Shown: positions 1 to 7,810 of the stretch, in pieces
Layout of the letters: every line of letters starts with the position of its first letter
Numbering within the stretch: position 1 is the stretch's first letter
Assembly (NCBI GenBank): GCA_937995335.1
Contig: CALKIH010000029.1
Span: 1-64,000 of the forward strand
Source: UBA2357 sp002344625
GTDB lineage: Bacteria > Pseudomonadota > Gammaproteobacteria > Burkholderiales > Rhodocyclaceae
Direction of reading: 5' to 3'
DNA length: 64,000 bases
The notes under the pieces: generated by a model
Told to the model about the DNA's origin: nothing
The model's input: the letters and a program-made list of their open reading frames with translations, nothing else
Databases searched by the model: none
Translations under genes and position numbers: made by a program

Positions 1-129
1 CGCCTATATCTGGTTGGCTTGACGCGGATCACCTCAATTGTGAACACACCCTAGGCCATCCAAAGGGGAAGATTGGGCTATAAAACACCGAATTGACGAC
101 TGAGACGATTTATTCCTGGAGGTTCAGAA

Positions 130-1155
130 ATGGCAAAGCGATTGGTTTTGTTCAACCACAAGGGGGGCGTCAGCAAAACAACGACCGTCTATAACGTGGG
201 CTGGATACTCGCCGAAATGGGACATCAGGTTCTGCTGGTAGACGCCGACCCGCAATGCAACCTCTCTAGCTTGATACTCGGCGATGACTTTGATGCGTAC
301 TATCTGGAGGACGCGACGCGACTTCAGAACATCAAAGACGGCGTTGCGCCGGCCTTCACGGGTAAGCCCACACCTATCCAGCCCGTGCTCTGCAGATCTC
401 CGGCGCGCCAGCCTCGGGTGCGCCTGCTTGCCGGTCATGCGACACTATCTGAATATGACGCATCACTGACTTTCGCCCAGAACTCGAATGCGCTGGCTAC
501 GCTGCAAAACCTGCCCGGCGCCTTCCATGAGTTGATCCGACAAGTTGAGGAGGCCAATCAGATCGCGTATACGATCATCGACCTCAACCCAGGCCTGAGC
601 GCGATCAACCAGAACCTTTTTCTGAACGCCGACTTCATTCTGATTCCTACAAACCCTGACCCATTCTCCATCATGGCGTTGCAGACGCTAGAATCCATCT
701 TCCCACGATGGGCTAACTGGAAAGTGGGCAATGAGGCAGCATTTCAGGACTCGGCCTATCCACTGCGGCCCGGCCTGCCCAAATTTGCTGGCACCGCGAT
801 CCAGCGCTTCAACGTGCGAAAGGGGCGCGCGGCCGCACCGTACCGGGACAATATCGCCGAGATTAAGGCCGTCACCCGGAACCGCCTGTATCCCGCACTA
901 AGGAATGCTGGGCTCACACTCCCCGAGGACGACTATCCGAGCCTACTGCGTAATAATGGCTTCTGTCTGGAGGAAATCCCGGACTTCGGTGCTTTGTTGC
1001 CGCGCTCTCACGAGGCCGGCGTACCAGTTTTCGCACTACATGATGACGAACTGAAGGCAACCGGGATAGTCCTGGACAACACGATCGCGAAGCGTGACCA
1101 GCTCCATGATCAGTTCGTCGTCGTCGCACAGACGCTGCATGACCTTATGAACTGA
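130..1155 (+). CDS. ParA/Soj-family P-loop ATPase
   Basis: The 341-residue protein has the deviant Walker A of the ParA/MinD/Soj family (KGGVSKTT, residues 11-18), the Walker A' motif DADPQCN (38-44) and a Walker B-like IIDLNPG (149-155). The ATG at 130 has a GGAGG ribosome binding site 7 nt upstream. Family members use ATP-driven dimerisation to position DNA or protein cargo, but this one has no parB or parS beside it. Instead a HEPN-like gene follows after 5 nt, with no obvious ribosome site of its own, which suggests one transcript. A plasmid partition role is therefore uncertain; a two-gene defence or toxin module is an alternative. The family call is secure, the function is not. Confidence 0.85.
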   Translation: MAKRLVLFNHKGGVSKTTTVYNVGWILAEMGHQVLLVDADPQCNLSSLILGDDFDAYYLEDATRLQNIKDGVAPAFTGKPTPIQPVLCRSPARQPRVRLLAGHATLSEYDASLTFAQNSNALATLQNLPGAFHELIRQVEEANQIAYTIIDLNPGLSAINQNLFLNADFILIPTNPDPFSIMALQTLESIFPRWANWKVGNEAAFQDSAYPLRPGLPKFAGTAIQRFNVRKGRAAAPYRDNIAEIKAVTRNRLYPALRNAGLTLPEDDYPSLLRNNGFCLEEIPDFGALLPRSHEAGVPVFALHDDELKATGIVLDNTIAKRDQLHDQFVVVAQTLHDLMN

Positions 1156-1160
1156 AAACT

Positions 1161-1335
1161 ATGCTCAACGCCAAGGAGGTCTTTCACAAAAACATCCGGC
1201 AAGCGAATGAACTTGGAGTCCTCTACGATCACTTGAGCAACACGGTGCCCAGTTCCGAACCGTTGTTCGATGAGTTGCTGCGCTCGCAAATCGTTAACGC
1301 CGTTAGTGCTTTCGACAAGCTGATGCACGATTTAA
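1161..1335 (+). pseudogene. N-terminal fragment of a HEPN-like protein
   Basis: The first 58 or so residues look like the start of a RiboL-PSP-HEPN type protein: a polar helix, then a segment reading LLRSQIVNAVSAFDKLMHDL, which matches the usual LRxxxVxAVSAxDxxxH pattern. Reading continues in frame past about 1336 into the end of an IS3-family element, so the native C-terminus, where the catalytic R-x4-6-H of HEPN ribonucleases lies, is gone. The gene starts 5 nt after the ParA-like gene. I infer an originally co-expressed ATPase/HEPN pair inactivated by insertion. The exact junction is approximate. Confidence 0.55.
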
Positions 1336-1494
1336 TGAGGTGTCCTACGTTTTCCGCCTTCCAACTGGCCGTCCTCATGCTGCCATTTCTTGCTGATCCT
1401 GTCGTTCGATCCAGTTGTGCAAGAACGTGGTCGGGGACAGGTAGGCCAAGCTGGAGTGGCGGCGGCTCCGGTTGTAGAACACGGCGATGTATTG
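1336..1494 (-). mobile_element. IS3-family remnant: C-terminal end of orfB transposase
   Basis: On the minus strand, 1494 down to 1375 encodes the last 39 residues of an IS3-family OrfB, including the hallmark FYNRSRRHSSLAYLSP segment, and ends with a stop at 1375-1377. About 40 bp of non-coding IS end follows, down to about 1336 where the HEPN-like gene is broken. The rest of the IS is absent because the Tn3-family inverted repeat begins at 1495, directly inside the orfB reading frame. No continuation of orfB is seen on the far side of the transposon. Confidence 0.75.
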
Positions 1495-1532
1495 GGGGCC
1501 GTCACAGAAAACGGAAAAAATCGTACGCTAAG
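1495..1532 (+). repeat. Left terminal inverted repeat of the Tn3-family element
   Basis: This 38-bp terminal repeat begins GGGGCCGTCACAG and ends TACGCTAAG. It matches the reverse complement of 6812-6849 at 36 of 38 positions. The two mismatches are at repeat positions 5 and 22. The tnpR stop codon is contained in it. Confidence 0.95.
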
Positions 1533-2085
1533 CCTGCGCTGAAGCCGGAACCCAGCGGTATAACGTGGGGACTGAGACGCCGAGGTTCCTAGCTACGTCC
1601 TTGGGCGGGACGCCGCTGGCCAGCAGCTTCTTGGCCGACTCGATCTTGCTGTCCGTCATCTTGGGCTTGCGGCCGCCCTTGCGGCCGAGCTGCCGGGCGA
1701 CTTCCAGCCCGGCGCGGGTGCGCTCGACGGTCAGCTCGCGCTCCATCTCGGCGAGGCTGGCCATGACGTGGAAGAAGAACCGGCCCGAAGGTGTGCCGGT
1801 GTCGATGGCGTCGGTGAGGCTCTTGAACTGGACGCCCTGCTGGTGCAACTCGCCGACCAGATCCACCAGTTGCTTGACGCTGCGGCCCAGCCGGTCGAGC
1901 TTCCACACGACCAAGGTATCGTCCTCGCGCAGCATTTCGAGTGCCTTCGCTAGGCCGGGCCGGTCAGCGCGTGTGCCACTCACCTTGTCCTCAAAGACCT
2001 TTTTGCACCCGGCCTTGGTCAAGGCTTCGCGTTGCAGCTCCAGGTTCTGATCCTGCGTCGAGACGCGCGCATAGCCGATCAACAT
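1528..2085 (-). CDS. tnpR: Tn3-family serine resolvase TnpR
   Basis: This 185-residue serine recombinase resolves transposition cointegrates at res. The N-terminus MLIGYARVSTQDQN carries the catalytic Ser9. The catalytic-domain motifs WKLDRLGRS and MASLAEMERELTVERTRAGL follow, and a C-terminal helix-turn-helix (about 145-185) binds DNA. The ATG at 2085 is chosen because it gives the canonical resolvase N-terminus; longer in-frame starts only add a shadow of the upstream gene. The start overlaps the end of the preceding small gene by 7 nt, so tnpR is probably co-transcribed with the passenger genes. All the catalytic residues I can check are present. Confidence 0.95.
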   Translation of the reverse strand: MLIGYARVSTQDQNLELQREALTKAGCKKVFEDKVSGTRADRPGLAKALEMLREDDTLVVWKLDRLGRSVKQLVDLVGELHQQGVQFKSLTDAIDTGTPSGRFFFHVMASLAEMERELTVERTRAGLEVARQLGRKGGRKPKMTDSKIESAKKLLASGVPPKDVARNLGVSVPTLYRWVPASAQA

Positions 2086-2450
2086 GGCTCGTCTCTCGCT
2101 CGGCTGATGCGTTCCTGCATCGCCTGCATGACTTCTTCGTGCGTGTACAACCTGGCGTTTGGATCGTCGGTTTCTCGCAGGGCTTCCTCGACCTCGCGGG
2201 TCATGCGCTCGTAATCGTCCGGCCACAGCGCTTGCCCCATACGCAGAGACGCTTGCCCGAGCAGGTGTAGCAGGCCAAACAGACGCATGTCGTTCGTGGC
2301 GACGATGTGCTCCCGAATCCGCTCCTGGATGGCCCCAGTGGCCCGGTGCGCCTCTGGCGAGGCCGTACCTTCGTAGCCGGACGGAAATGCCGCTTCCTCG
2401 GCAATCCGAGCCCAGGCGCTGGCCAGCGCCTCGATGCTGGGCGTGCTCAT
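2079..2450 (-). CDS. Unknown 123-residue transposon passenger protein
   Basis: No family recognised. The protein is mostly helical and acidic at its C-terminus (REVEEALRETDD, then a YTHEEVMQAMQERI helix near the end). That helix resembles the C-terminal helices of some antitoxin or addiction proteins, but the similarity is weak. The ATG at 2450 is preferred over one at 2462 because it forms a 4-nt ATGA overlap with the stop of the upstream gene. It lies in a tight minus-strand series ending in tnpR. No signal peptide or membrane segment is seen. Confidence 0.6.
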   Translation of the reverse strand: MSTPSIEALASAWARIAEEAAFPSGYEGTASPEAHRATGAIQERIREHIVATNDMRLFGLLHLLGQASLRMGQALWPDDYERMTREVEEALRETDDPNARLYTHEEVMQAMQERISRARDEPC

Positions 2451-2773
2451 TTGCTCATCCACTTGCGTAGCAGGCGCTTCTTGAGGGAGGACCGCTCTTG
2501 TGGGCTACGCCCCTGGCGGTTGGCGATGCGTTCGGCCATCGCTACCTGCCGGGCGATGGGCCAGTAGGAGCGGCCATCCTTGCCCATCGACCAAACGCTG
2601 CTGACCTGGTTTTCCAGCAGCGGCAGATAGGCGCTCAAGGCTTCCGGCGAGGTGCTGGCCAGGGCCGTGCGCTCACGGGTTCGCCAGCGCTGATGCCAGA
2701 GTTTCTTGTCCTCGCGCTCGCTACGGCAGTTCGTGTGACCAACGATGGGCGTCTTGCGGCGGCTACGGCTCAT
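2447..2773 (-). CDS. Unknown 108-residue basic passenger protein
   Basis: No family recognised. The protein is strongly basic, with Arg/Lys-rich ends (MSRSRRKTP at the start, SLKKRLLRKWMSK at the end) and several Trp residues. This composition suits nucleic-acid binding, but no fold is evident. Its stop overlaps the start of the next small gene by 4 nt, indicating translational coupling. The ATG at 2773 overlaps the end of an out-of-frame reading segment that may be the real tail of the upstream gene. It belongs to the minus-strand passenger run of the transposon. Confidence 0.55.
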   Translation of the reverse strand: MSRSRRKTPIVGHTNCRSEREDKKLWHQRWRTRERTALASTSPEALSAYLPLLENQVSSVWSMGKDGRSYWPIARQVAMAERIANRQGRSPQERSSLKKRLLRKWMSK

Positions 2774-2821
2774 GATTCGGTGTTCCTTCGAGCATTCGGG
2801 ACAGATCCCACGCCTCGATGG

Positions 2822-3094
2822 TCAGCACCTGGTCGGCGGGGCATCCGCAGACATGCCCTTGCCGGTGGGGCCGATCACCATGGTATGGCCCGTGTCGACG
2901 CCATCGAAGTCAAATTTCATCGGAATTAACGTGGTGCAGTTGCTAATGATGATTTTGGCGATGTCTGCCTTGTCTTTCAGATCGCCAACCGACGTTTCCG
3001 CCATCCAGAAGGACTTGCCTGAACGTGGCTCATGGTTGGCCAGGTCGATCACGAAGGAGGGGCCGAACTTCGGCGGCTTCTTGTCGTCAGTCAT
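2822..3094 (-). CDS. Unknown 90-residue passenger protein, possibly frameshifted
   Basis: Not recognised with confidence. The last third reads DTGHTMVIGPTGKGMS, which looks like the start of a P-loop as seen in conjugal VirB4/TrbE ATPases, but the lysine is displaced and the frame ends 10 residues later. In the next frame, about 2767-2860 is open and reads as plausible protein (CGCPADQVLTIEAWDLSRML and onward), ending where the following gene starts, so a one-base indel near 2850 may have split one gene. The start overlaps the hepT stop by 4 nt. It could be an intact small protein or a broken conjugation-gene scrap. Confidence 0.4.
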   Translation of the reverse strand: MTDDKKPPKFGPSFVIDLANHEPRSGKSFWMAETSVGDLKDKADIAKIIISNCTTLIPMKFDFDGVDTGHTMVIGPTGKGMSADAPPTRC

Positions 3095-3477
3095 GGTTCC
3101 ATCCCATAGTCGTTGCGGTCTTCGTCGTCGCCATCCTGGCGGACCGCGGTCAGTTGCTTCAGCAGTTCAGGCAGCGCAGCTTGCGCGGTGTCCCACACCA
3201 CATCGAGGTTGACGTCGAAGTAGCCGTGGGCGATGCGGTTGCGCATGCCGCGCATGCTCCGCCAGGGCACTTCGGGGTGCGCTTGAGTGAACTCAGCGTA
3301 GCCGTCCATCACTTTCGTTGCAGCCTCACCGATGATGATGAGGCTCATGATGACGGCCTGCTGGGTGCGCTTGTCGGCAAGGAAATCCTCCTTGGCCAAC
3401 CCTTCCACGAAGCTGCACGCATCCGTTGCAGCCTGCTGTATGTGGTCGAGATAGTCGGGTAGGCGGTTCTCGCTCAT
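3091..3477 (-). CDS. hepT: HepT-type HEPN toxin (DUF86)
   Basis: This 128-residue HEPN-fold protein carries the family R-x4-H-x-Y motif, seen as RNRIAHGY at residues 79-86. In characterised HepT/MntA systems HepT is a ribonuclease whose motif tyrosine is AMPylated and neutralised by MntA. The helical core before the motif (AVIMSLIIIGEAATKV, 41-56) fits the family, and length is normal. It overlaps mntA by 4 nt at its 5' end and the next small gene by 4 nt at its 3' end. Within the Tn3-family element it probably acts as an addiction module stabilising the transposon or its replicon. Confidence 0.9.
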   Translation of the reverse strand: MSENRLPDYLDHIQQAATDACSFVEGLAKEDFLADKRTQQAVIMSLIIIGEAATKVMDGYAEFTQAHPEVPWRSMRGMRNRIAHGYFDVNLDVVWDTAQAALPELLKQLTAVRQDGDDEDRNDYGMEP

Positions 3478-3770
3478 ACCGGCCGCGCCTCCGCGAGTAC
3501 CTTAGCCCGGAATTTCTTCGGCAGATCGGCCGGCGTCAGCACATCGACGTGGACGCCGAGCAGCGTTTCCAACTCGTCTTGCAGGCCGCCCAGGTCGAAC
3601 AGCGTCGCGCCGGGCAGCGCATCGACCAGCAGATCGAGGTCGCTGCCGTCCCGGTCGGTGCCATGCAGCACCGAGCCGAAGACGCGCGGGTTCGCCGCGC
3701 GGAAGCGGCCTGTCGCTTCGCGCACTGCGCTTCGCTTCATGTCGAGCACAACGGACGGTCGCATGGGCAT
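3474..3770 (-). CDS. mntA: MntA-type nucleotidyltransferase antitoxin
   Basis: This 98-residue minimal nucleotidyltransferase carries the family signature GS-x10-D-x-D: GS at 32-33, then D44 and D46 in the segment GSVLHGTDRDGSDLDLLVD. In studied systems MntA uses ATP to oligo-AMPylate HepT and block its ribonuclease. It is the first gene of the minus-strand passenger run, with the antitoxin before the toxin and a 4-nt overlap. The upstream AT-rich stretch 3771-3923, shared with tnpA, should hold its promoter. All catalytic residues of the pattern are present. Confidence 0.9.
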   Translation of the reverse strand: MPMRPSVVLDMKRSAVREATGRFRAANPRVFGSVLHGTDRDGSDLDLLVDALPGATLFDLGGLQDELETLLGVHVDVLTPADLPKKFRAKVLAEARPV

Positions 3771-3923
3771 CCTTTCTTATCGAAACTCGTTGAGATGATA
3801 TGCAATCAAGAATATAGTTTCAAGAACTATTTTCGAGAATCGCAATGCCTTGATTTTCCGTGCCGCGCCGACTGCCTTGGCGGGCTTGTCGCAAACCTAC
3901 GTTTTCGAGAAGAAGGAGACTGC
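3771..3923. promoter_or_regulatory. AT-rich divergent intergenic region, candidate res site and promoters
   Basis: This 153-bp gap separates the minus-strand mntA-hepT run from plus-strand tnpA. Its first half is clearly more AT-rich than the rest of the element and contains small dyads (around TTCTTATCGAAACTC and TTTCGAGAATC) and a stretch AATATAGTTTCAAGAACTATTTTC. Tn3-family res sites usually sit in such a position and contain paired resolvase sites. I cannot identify the sub-sites, so this is a positional inference. A ribosome site (AAGGAG) lies just before the tnpA ATG. Confidence 0.4.
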
Positions 3924-6816
3924 ATGCCCCGCCGTTCGATCCTCTCCGCCACCGAGCGGGCCAGCCTGCTCGCGCTGCCCGAGAGCCAGGATGATCTAAT
4001 CCGCTTCTACACCTTCGACGAATCCGACTTGGCGCTGATCCGGCAGCGCCGGGGCGACGCCAACCGGATCGGCTTCGCCATGCAACTCGCCTTGCTGCGC
4101 TACCGAGGCGCGCGCTTGGGCGAAGTATGGCGAGCGCGACGAGACGCGGCGCGAGCACTTCCAGGAGCTGCGCGCCTATCTCGGGCTGTCGGCGTTCGGC
4201 CTGTCCGACTTCCGCCACCTGGCGCAGACGCTGACCGACCTTGCGATGCAGACCGACAAGGGGTTGCTGCTCGCGGAACACGCGCTGGAGACGCTGCGCC
4301 ATCGGGGGGTCATCCTGCCGGCGCTGACCGTCGTCGAACGCGCCTGCGCCGAGGCCATCACGCGCGCCAACCGACGCATCTACCGGGCCTTGATCGAGCC
4401 GTTGCACGACCATCATCGCCGTCGCCTCGACGACCTGCTGCGGCTCAGACCGGACAGCAACCTCACCCGGCTGATGTGGCTGCGGCAGTCGCCGCTGAAA
4501 CCCAACTCGCGGCACATGATCGAGCACATCGAACGTCTCAAGACCTTCCAGGCGTTGGGCCTGCCGGAAGGCATCGGCCGCAGCGTTCACCAGAACCGCC
4601 TGCTGAAGCTCGCCCGCGAGGGCGCGCAGATGGCACCGGCCGATCTCGCCAAGTTCGAGAGCGAACGGCGCTATGCCACCCTGGTTGCGGTGGTGCTGGA
4701 AGGGATGGCCACCGTCACCGACGAGATCATTGACCTGCACGACCGTATCCTGGTCAAGCTGTTCAGCACGGCGAAGAATAAGCATCAGCAGCAGTTTCAG
4801 AGCCAAGGCAAGGCGATCAATGACAAGGTGCGGCTGTACTCCCGGATCGGCCGTGCCTTGCTGGATGCCAAGCATGCCGGCGCCGATCCCTATGCCGCCA
4901 TCGAGGCGGTCATCCCTTGGGACGACTTCGAGCGCAGCGTCAGCGAGGCCGACCAGCTCGCGCAGCCGGAATCGTTCGACCATCTGCACTTGGTCAGCGA
5001 ACAGTTCAGCACCCTGCGCCGCTACACGCCGGAATTCCTCGACGTGCTCAAGCTGCGCGCTGCGCCGGCCGCCCAAGCGGTGCTCGACGCCATCGAGGTG
5101 GTGCGCGGCATGAACTCGGACAGCGCCCGCAAGGTCCCGACAGACGCTCCGACCGCCTTCATCAAACCACGCTGGAAGCCGCTGGTCATAACCGAGGCCG
5201 GCATCGACCGCCGCTTCTACGAAATCTGCGCCCTGGCGGAGCTGAAGAACTCGCTGCGCTCCGGCGACATCTGGGTCCAGGGCTCGCGCCAGTTCAAGGA
5301 TTTCGAGGACTATCTGTTGCCCGCCGACCAGTTCGGAGTGCTCAAGCAGGCGAACGAGCTGTCGATCGCGGTCAGCACCGATTGCGACCAGTATCTGCAC
5401 GACCGGCTGACGCTGCTGCAACGGCAGCTCGCCACGGTCAACCGCCTGGCATTGGCCAACGAGTTGCCCGACGCCATCATCACCGAATCGGGGCTGAGAA
5501 TCACGCCGCTCGACTCGGCGGTGCCGGCGGCGGCACAGACGCTGATCGACCAGGCCGGCATGCTGCTGCCGCGCATAAAGATCACCGAGCTGCTGATGGA
5601 CGTGGACGACTGGACGGGCTTCACCCGCCACTTCGTCCACCTGAAGGACGGCGAACCAGCGAAGGACAAGATGCTGCTGCTGTCCGCCATCCTGGCCGAC
5701 GCGATCAACCTGGGCCTGACCAAGATGGCCGAGTCCTGCCCCGGCACGACGTACGCCAAGCTGTCATGGCTGCAAGCCTGGCACGTGCGCGACGAAACCT
5801 ACTCGGCTGCGCTGGCCGAGCTCGTCAACGCCCAGTTCCGTCATGCCTTCGCCGAGCACTGGGGCGACGGCACCACGTCGTCGTCGGACGGGCAGCGCTT
5901 CAAGGCCGGCGGCAAGGCCGAGAGCACCGGCCACGTCAATCCGAAGTATGGCAGCGAGCCGGGACGGCTCTTCTACACCCACATCTCCGACCAGTACGCG
6001 CCGTTCCACACCAAGGTGGTCAACGTCGGCGTGCGCGACTCGACCTACGTGCTCGACGGCCTGCTCTATCACGAATCCGATCTGCGCATCGAGGAGCACT
6101 ACACCGACACCGCCGGCTTCACCGACCACGTGTTCGCGCTGATGCACCTCTTGGGCTTCCGCTTCGCGCCGCGCATCCGCGACCTCAAAGACACCAAGCT
6201 CTACATCGGGAAGAACGGTGAGGACTACCCGGCGCTGCGCACGATGATCGGCGGCACGCTCAACATCAAGCACATGCGCGCCCATTGGGACGAAATCCTG
6301 CGGCTGGCCGCCTCGATCAAGCAGGGCACGGTGACGGCCTCGCTGATGCTTCGGAAGCTCGGCAGCTACCCGCGCCAGAACGGCCTGGCCGTGGCCCTGC
6401 GCGAGTTGGGCCGCATTGAGCGCACGCTGTTCATCCTGGACTGGCTGCAAAGTGTCGAGCTGCGCCGCCGAGTCTACGCCGGGCTGAACAAGGGCGAAGC
6501 CCGCAACGCGCTGGCCCGCGCCGTGTTCTTCAACCGGCTGGGCGAAATCCGTGACCGCAGCTTCGAGCAGCAGCGCTACCGGGCCAGCGGCCTCAATCTG
6601 GTGACGGCCGCCATCGTGCTGTGGAACACCGTCTATCTGGAGCGCTCGACGCAGGCGCTGCGCGATGCCGGCAACGGGATCGACGACGGGTTGCTGCAAT
6701 ACCTGTCGCCGCTGGGCTGGGAGCACATCAACCTCACCGGCGATTACGTGTGGCGACAGAGCCGGAAGGTGGAAGACGGGCAGTTTCGGCCGCTACGCCT
6801 CAACGGGAAAGCTTAG
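3924..6816 (+). pseudogene. tnpA: Tn3-family transposase TnpA, frameshifted by an internal deletion
   Basis: The N-terminus at 3924 (MPRRSILSATERASLLALPE) is typical of Tn21-group TnpA. That frame is native for about 65 codons, up to RYRGARLGE near 4125. From about 4110 the homologous sequence continues one frame over (AKYGERDETRREHFQELRAYLG) and stays open to the TAG at 6814 inside the right repeat. The span is 2893 nt where about 2965 is usual for a roughly 988-residue family member, so about 74 nt appear lost. The rest, with the DDE catalytic region and conserved C-terminus, is intact. A restart at the ATG at 4246 would give an 856-residue protein lacking the DNA-binding N-terminus, probably inactive. 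Confidence 0.88.
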
Positions 6817-6849
6817 CGTACGATTTTCTCCGTTTTCTGTGACGACCCC
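6812..6849 (-). repeat. Right terminal inverted repeat of the Tn3-family element
   Basis: This is a 38-bp partner of 1495-1532, reading CTTAGCGTACGATTTTC and ending GACGACCCC on the plus strand. Identity is 36/38. It contains the tnpA stop codon. Confidence 0.95.
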
Positions 6850-7167
6850 TGCCTGGGGTTTGCTCACCAGCCCAGCTTGACTTGTCCAGGACTTTTGCGC
6901 ACAGCCACCTGTAGTTCACATAATACAAATTATGGCTGTTTTGAGAAGAACACTTAAGCGCCTGAAGAGTCACGCAAATATGGTGGTGGTGGGGATGATT
7001 CATTTCTGCGCTGGTTGGCAGGGATTGTGTTGCGCCAAAGCCCTTGCTGGGCTTGGGATTGAGGTCTGCGGGGATGGTGCCGGCAGAATGAACAAACCGC
7101 GCGAGGACTGCGCACTTTTGCGCGAATCCCGCGCCAGTTCTGGTGTTCAGCGGTTCAGAGTGTTCAG
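6850..7167. other. Non-coding junction DNA between the transposon and the phage remnant
   Basis: About 320 bp with no recognisable gene. It does not continue the IS3-family orfB found on the other side of the transposon. A short reading frame from 6932 (88 codons) has no ribosome site of note, no recognisable family and unusual composition, so it is not called. The last part (about 7142-7170) has a short tandem repeat of GTTCAGAGT-like units just before homology to the phage gene begins. Confidence 0.5.
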
Positions 7168-7797
7168 AGTGAATGGACCGACAAGGCCCGCCAGATGATC
7201 CAGTCCGGAGAATACCGCTACCTCTCGCCGGTGATCGCATACGACCAAACCACCGGAGTGGTGGGTAAGCTGATTTCCGCCGCGCTGACCAACAATCCCG
7301 CCTTGGACGGCATGGAGGAAGTGGCCGCGCTATCCCTTGTGCACCCACACAAGAACGAATCGTCAACCGACGTGGCCGCCTTGATGCACGCGTCCAACGA
7401 ACTGCTTGCCGCCCTCAGGGCAAAGACGGCCGAAGCCGAACAGTCTCGCACCGAACTGGCCGCGCTGCGCCGGCAGATCGACGATGCGCGCCTGGCCGCC
7501 TTGATCGACGACGCGACGCACGGTGGCCGCCTGCTGGCCTATCACGTCGAGGCCGCCCGTAAGCTCGGCAAGGTCGACTTGGCAGCCCTGAGCACCTTGC
7601 TCGACCGCCCGCCGCTGGTGCCGCTCGGCACGCAGACCGACGCGCTGCGCGCCCGTGGCTGGAACCCCGATGCGGCGCGGCCAGCCGCGCTCACCAGCGA
7701 AAAGCGCCATGTCGCCACCCTGGGCGGACGCACGCCGCAGGAGTTCGCCGCCCTCAAAGCTCGCTTCACCACCGAAGAATCCGGCCACACCGACTAA
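7168..7797 (+). pseudogene. Mu-like prophage gpI protease/scaffold, C-terminal part
   Basis: From about 7171 the frame reads EWTDKARQMIQSGEYRYLSP, followed by GKLISAALTNNPALDG. This is characteristic of Mu-like prophage I proteins, which are head-maturation proteases with a C-terminal scaffold. The later coiled-coil-like region (about 7380-7560) and the closing GGRTPQEFAALKA segment fit the scaffold half. The N-terminal protease part is missing, so this is a 5'-truncated remnant. A start at 7195 would give a 200-residue product. It sits 13 nt before a gpT fragment, preserving the Mu head-gene order. Confidence 0.75.
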
Positions 7798-7810
7798 CGG
7801 AGACCCTGCA

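Larger units (their letters stand above)
1495..6849. mobile_element. Tn3-family transposon with toxin-antitoxin passenger
   Basis: A 5355-bp element is bounded by 38-bp inverted repeats that start GGGG and end TACGCTAAG, the Tn3/Tn21-group pattern. tnpR lies at the left end and tnpA at the right, reading outward, and both stop codons (TAG) fall inside the repeats. Between them are three small unknown genes and a HepT/MntA pair on the minus strand. The 5-bp flanks differ (TATTG on the left, TGCCT on the right), so no target-site duplication survives. tnpA has a frameshifting deletion, so the element is probably no longer self-mobile, although its ends could be moved by a related transposase. 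Confidence 0.92.

Noticed and set aside
19..84. TTGACG (19-24) and TATAAA (79-84) before the ParA-like gene as a promoter
   Set aside because: Neither hexamer has a partner at 16-18 bp, so no promoter is called.
130..1155. Plasmid partition (parAB) locus
   Set aside because: No parB gene or iteron-like parS repeats adjoin; the next gene is HEPN-like.
3820..5640. 606-codon minus-strand frame opposite tnpA
   Set aside because: Shadow frame; the plus strand encodes recognisable transposase.
6932..7198. 88-codon plus-strand frame after the transposon
   Set aside because: No ribosome site, no recognisable family, and it runs into the phage gene region; likely chance.
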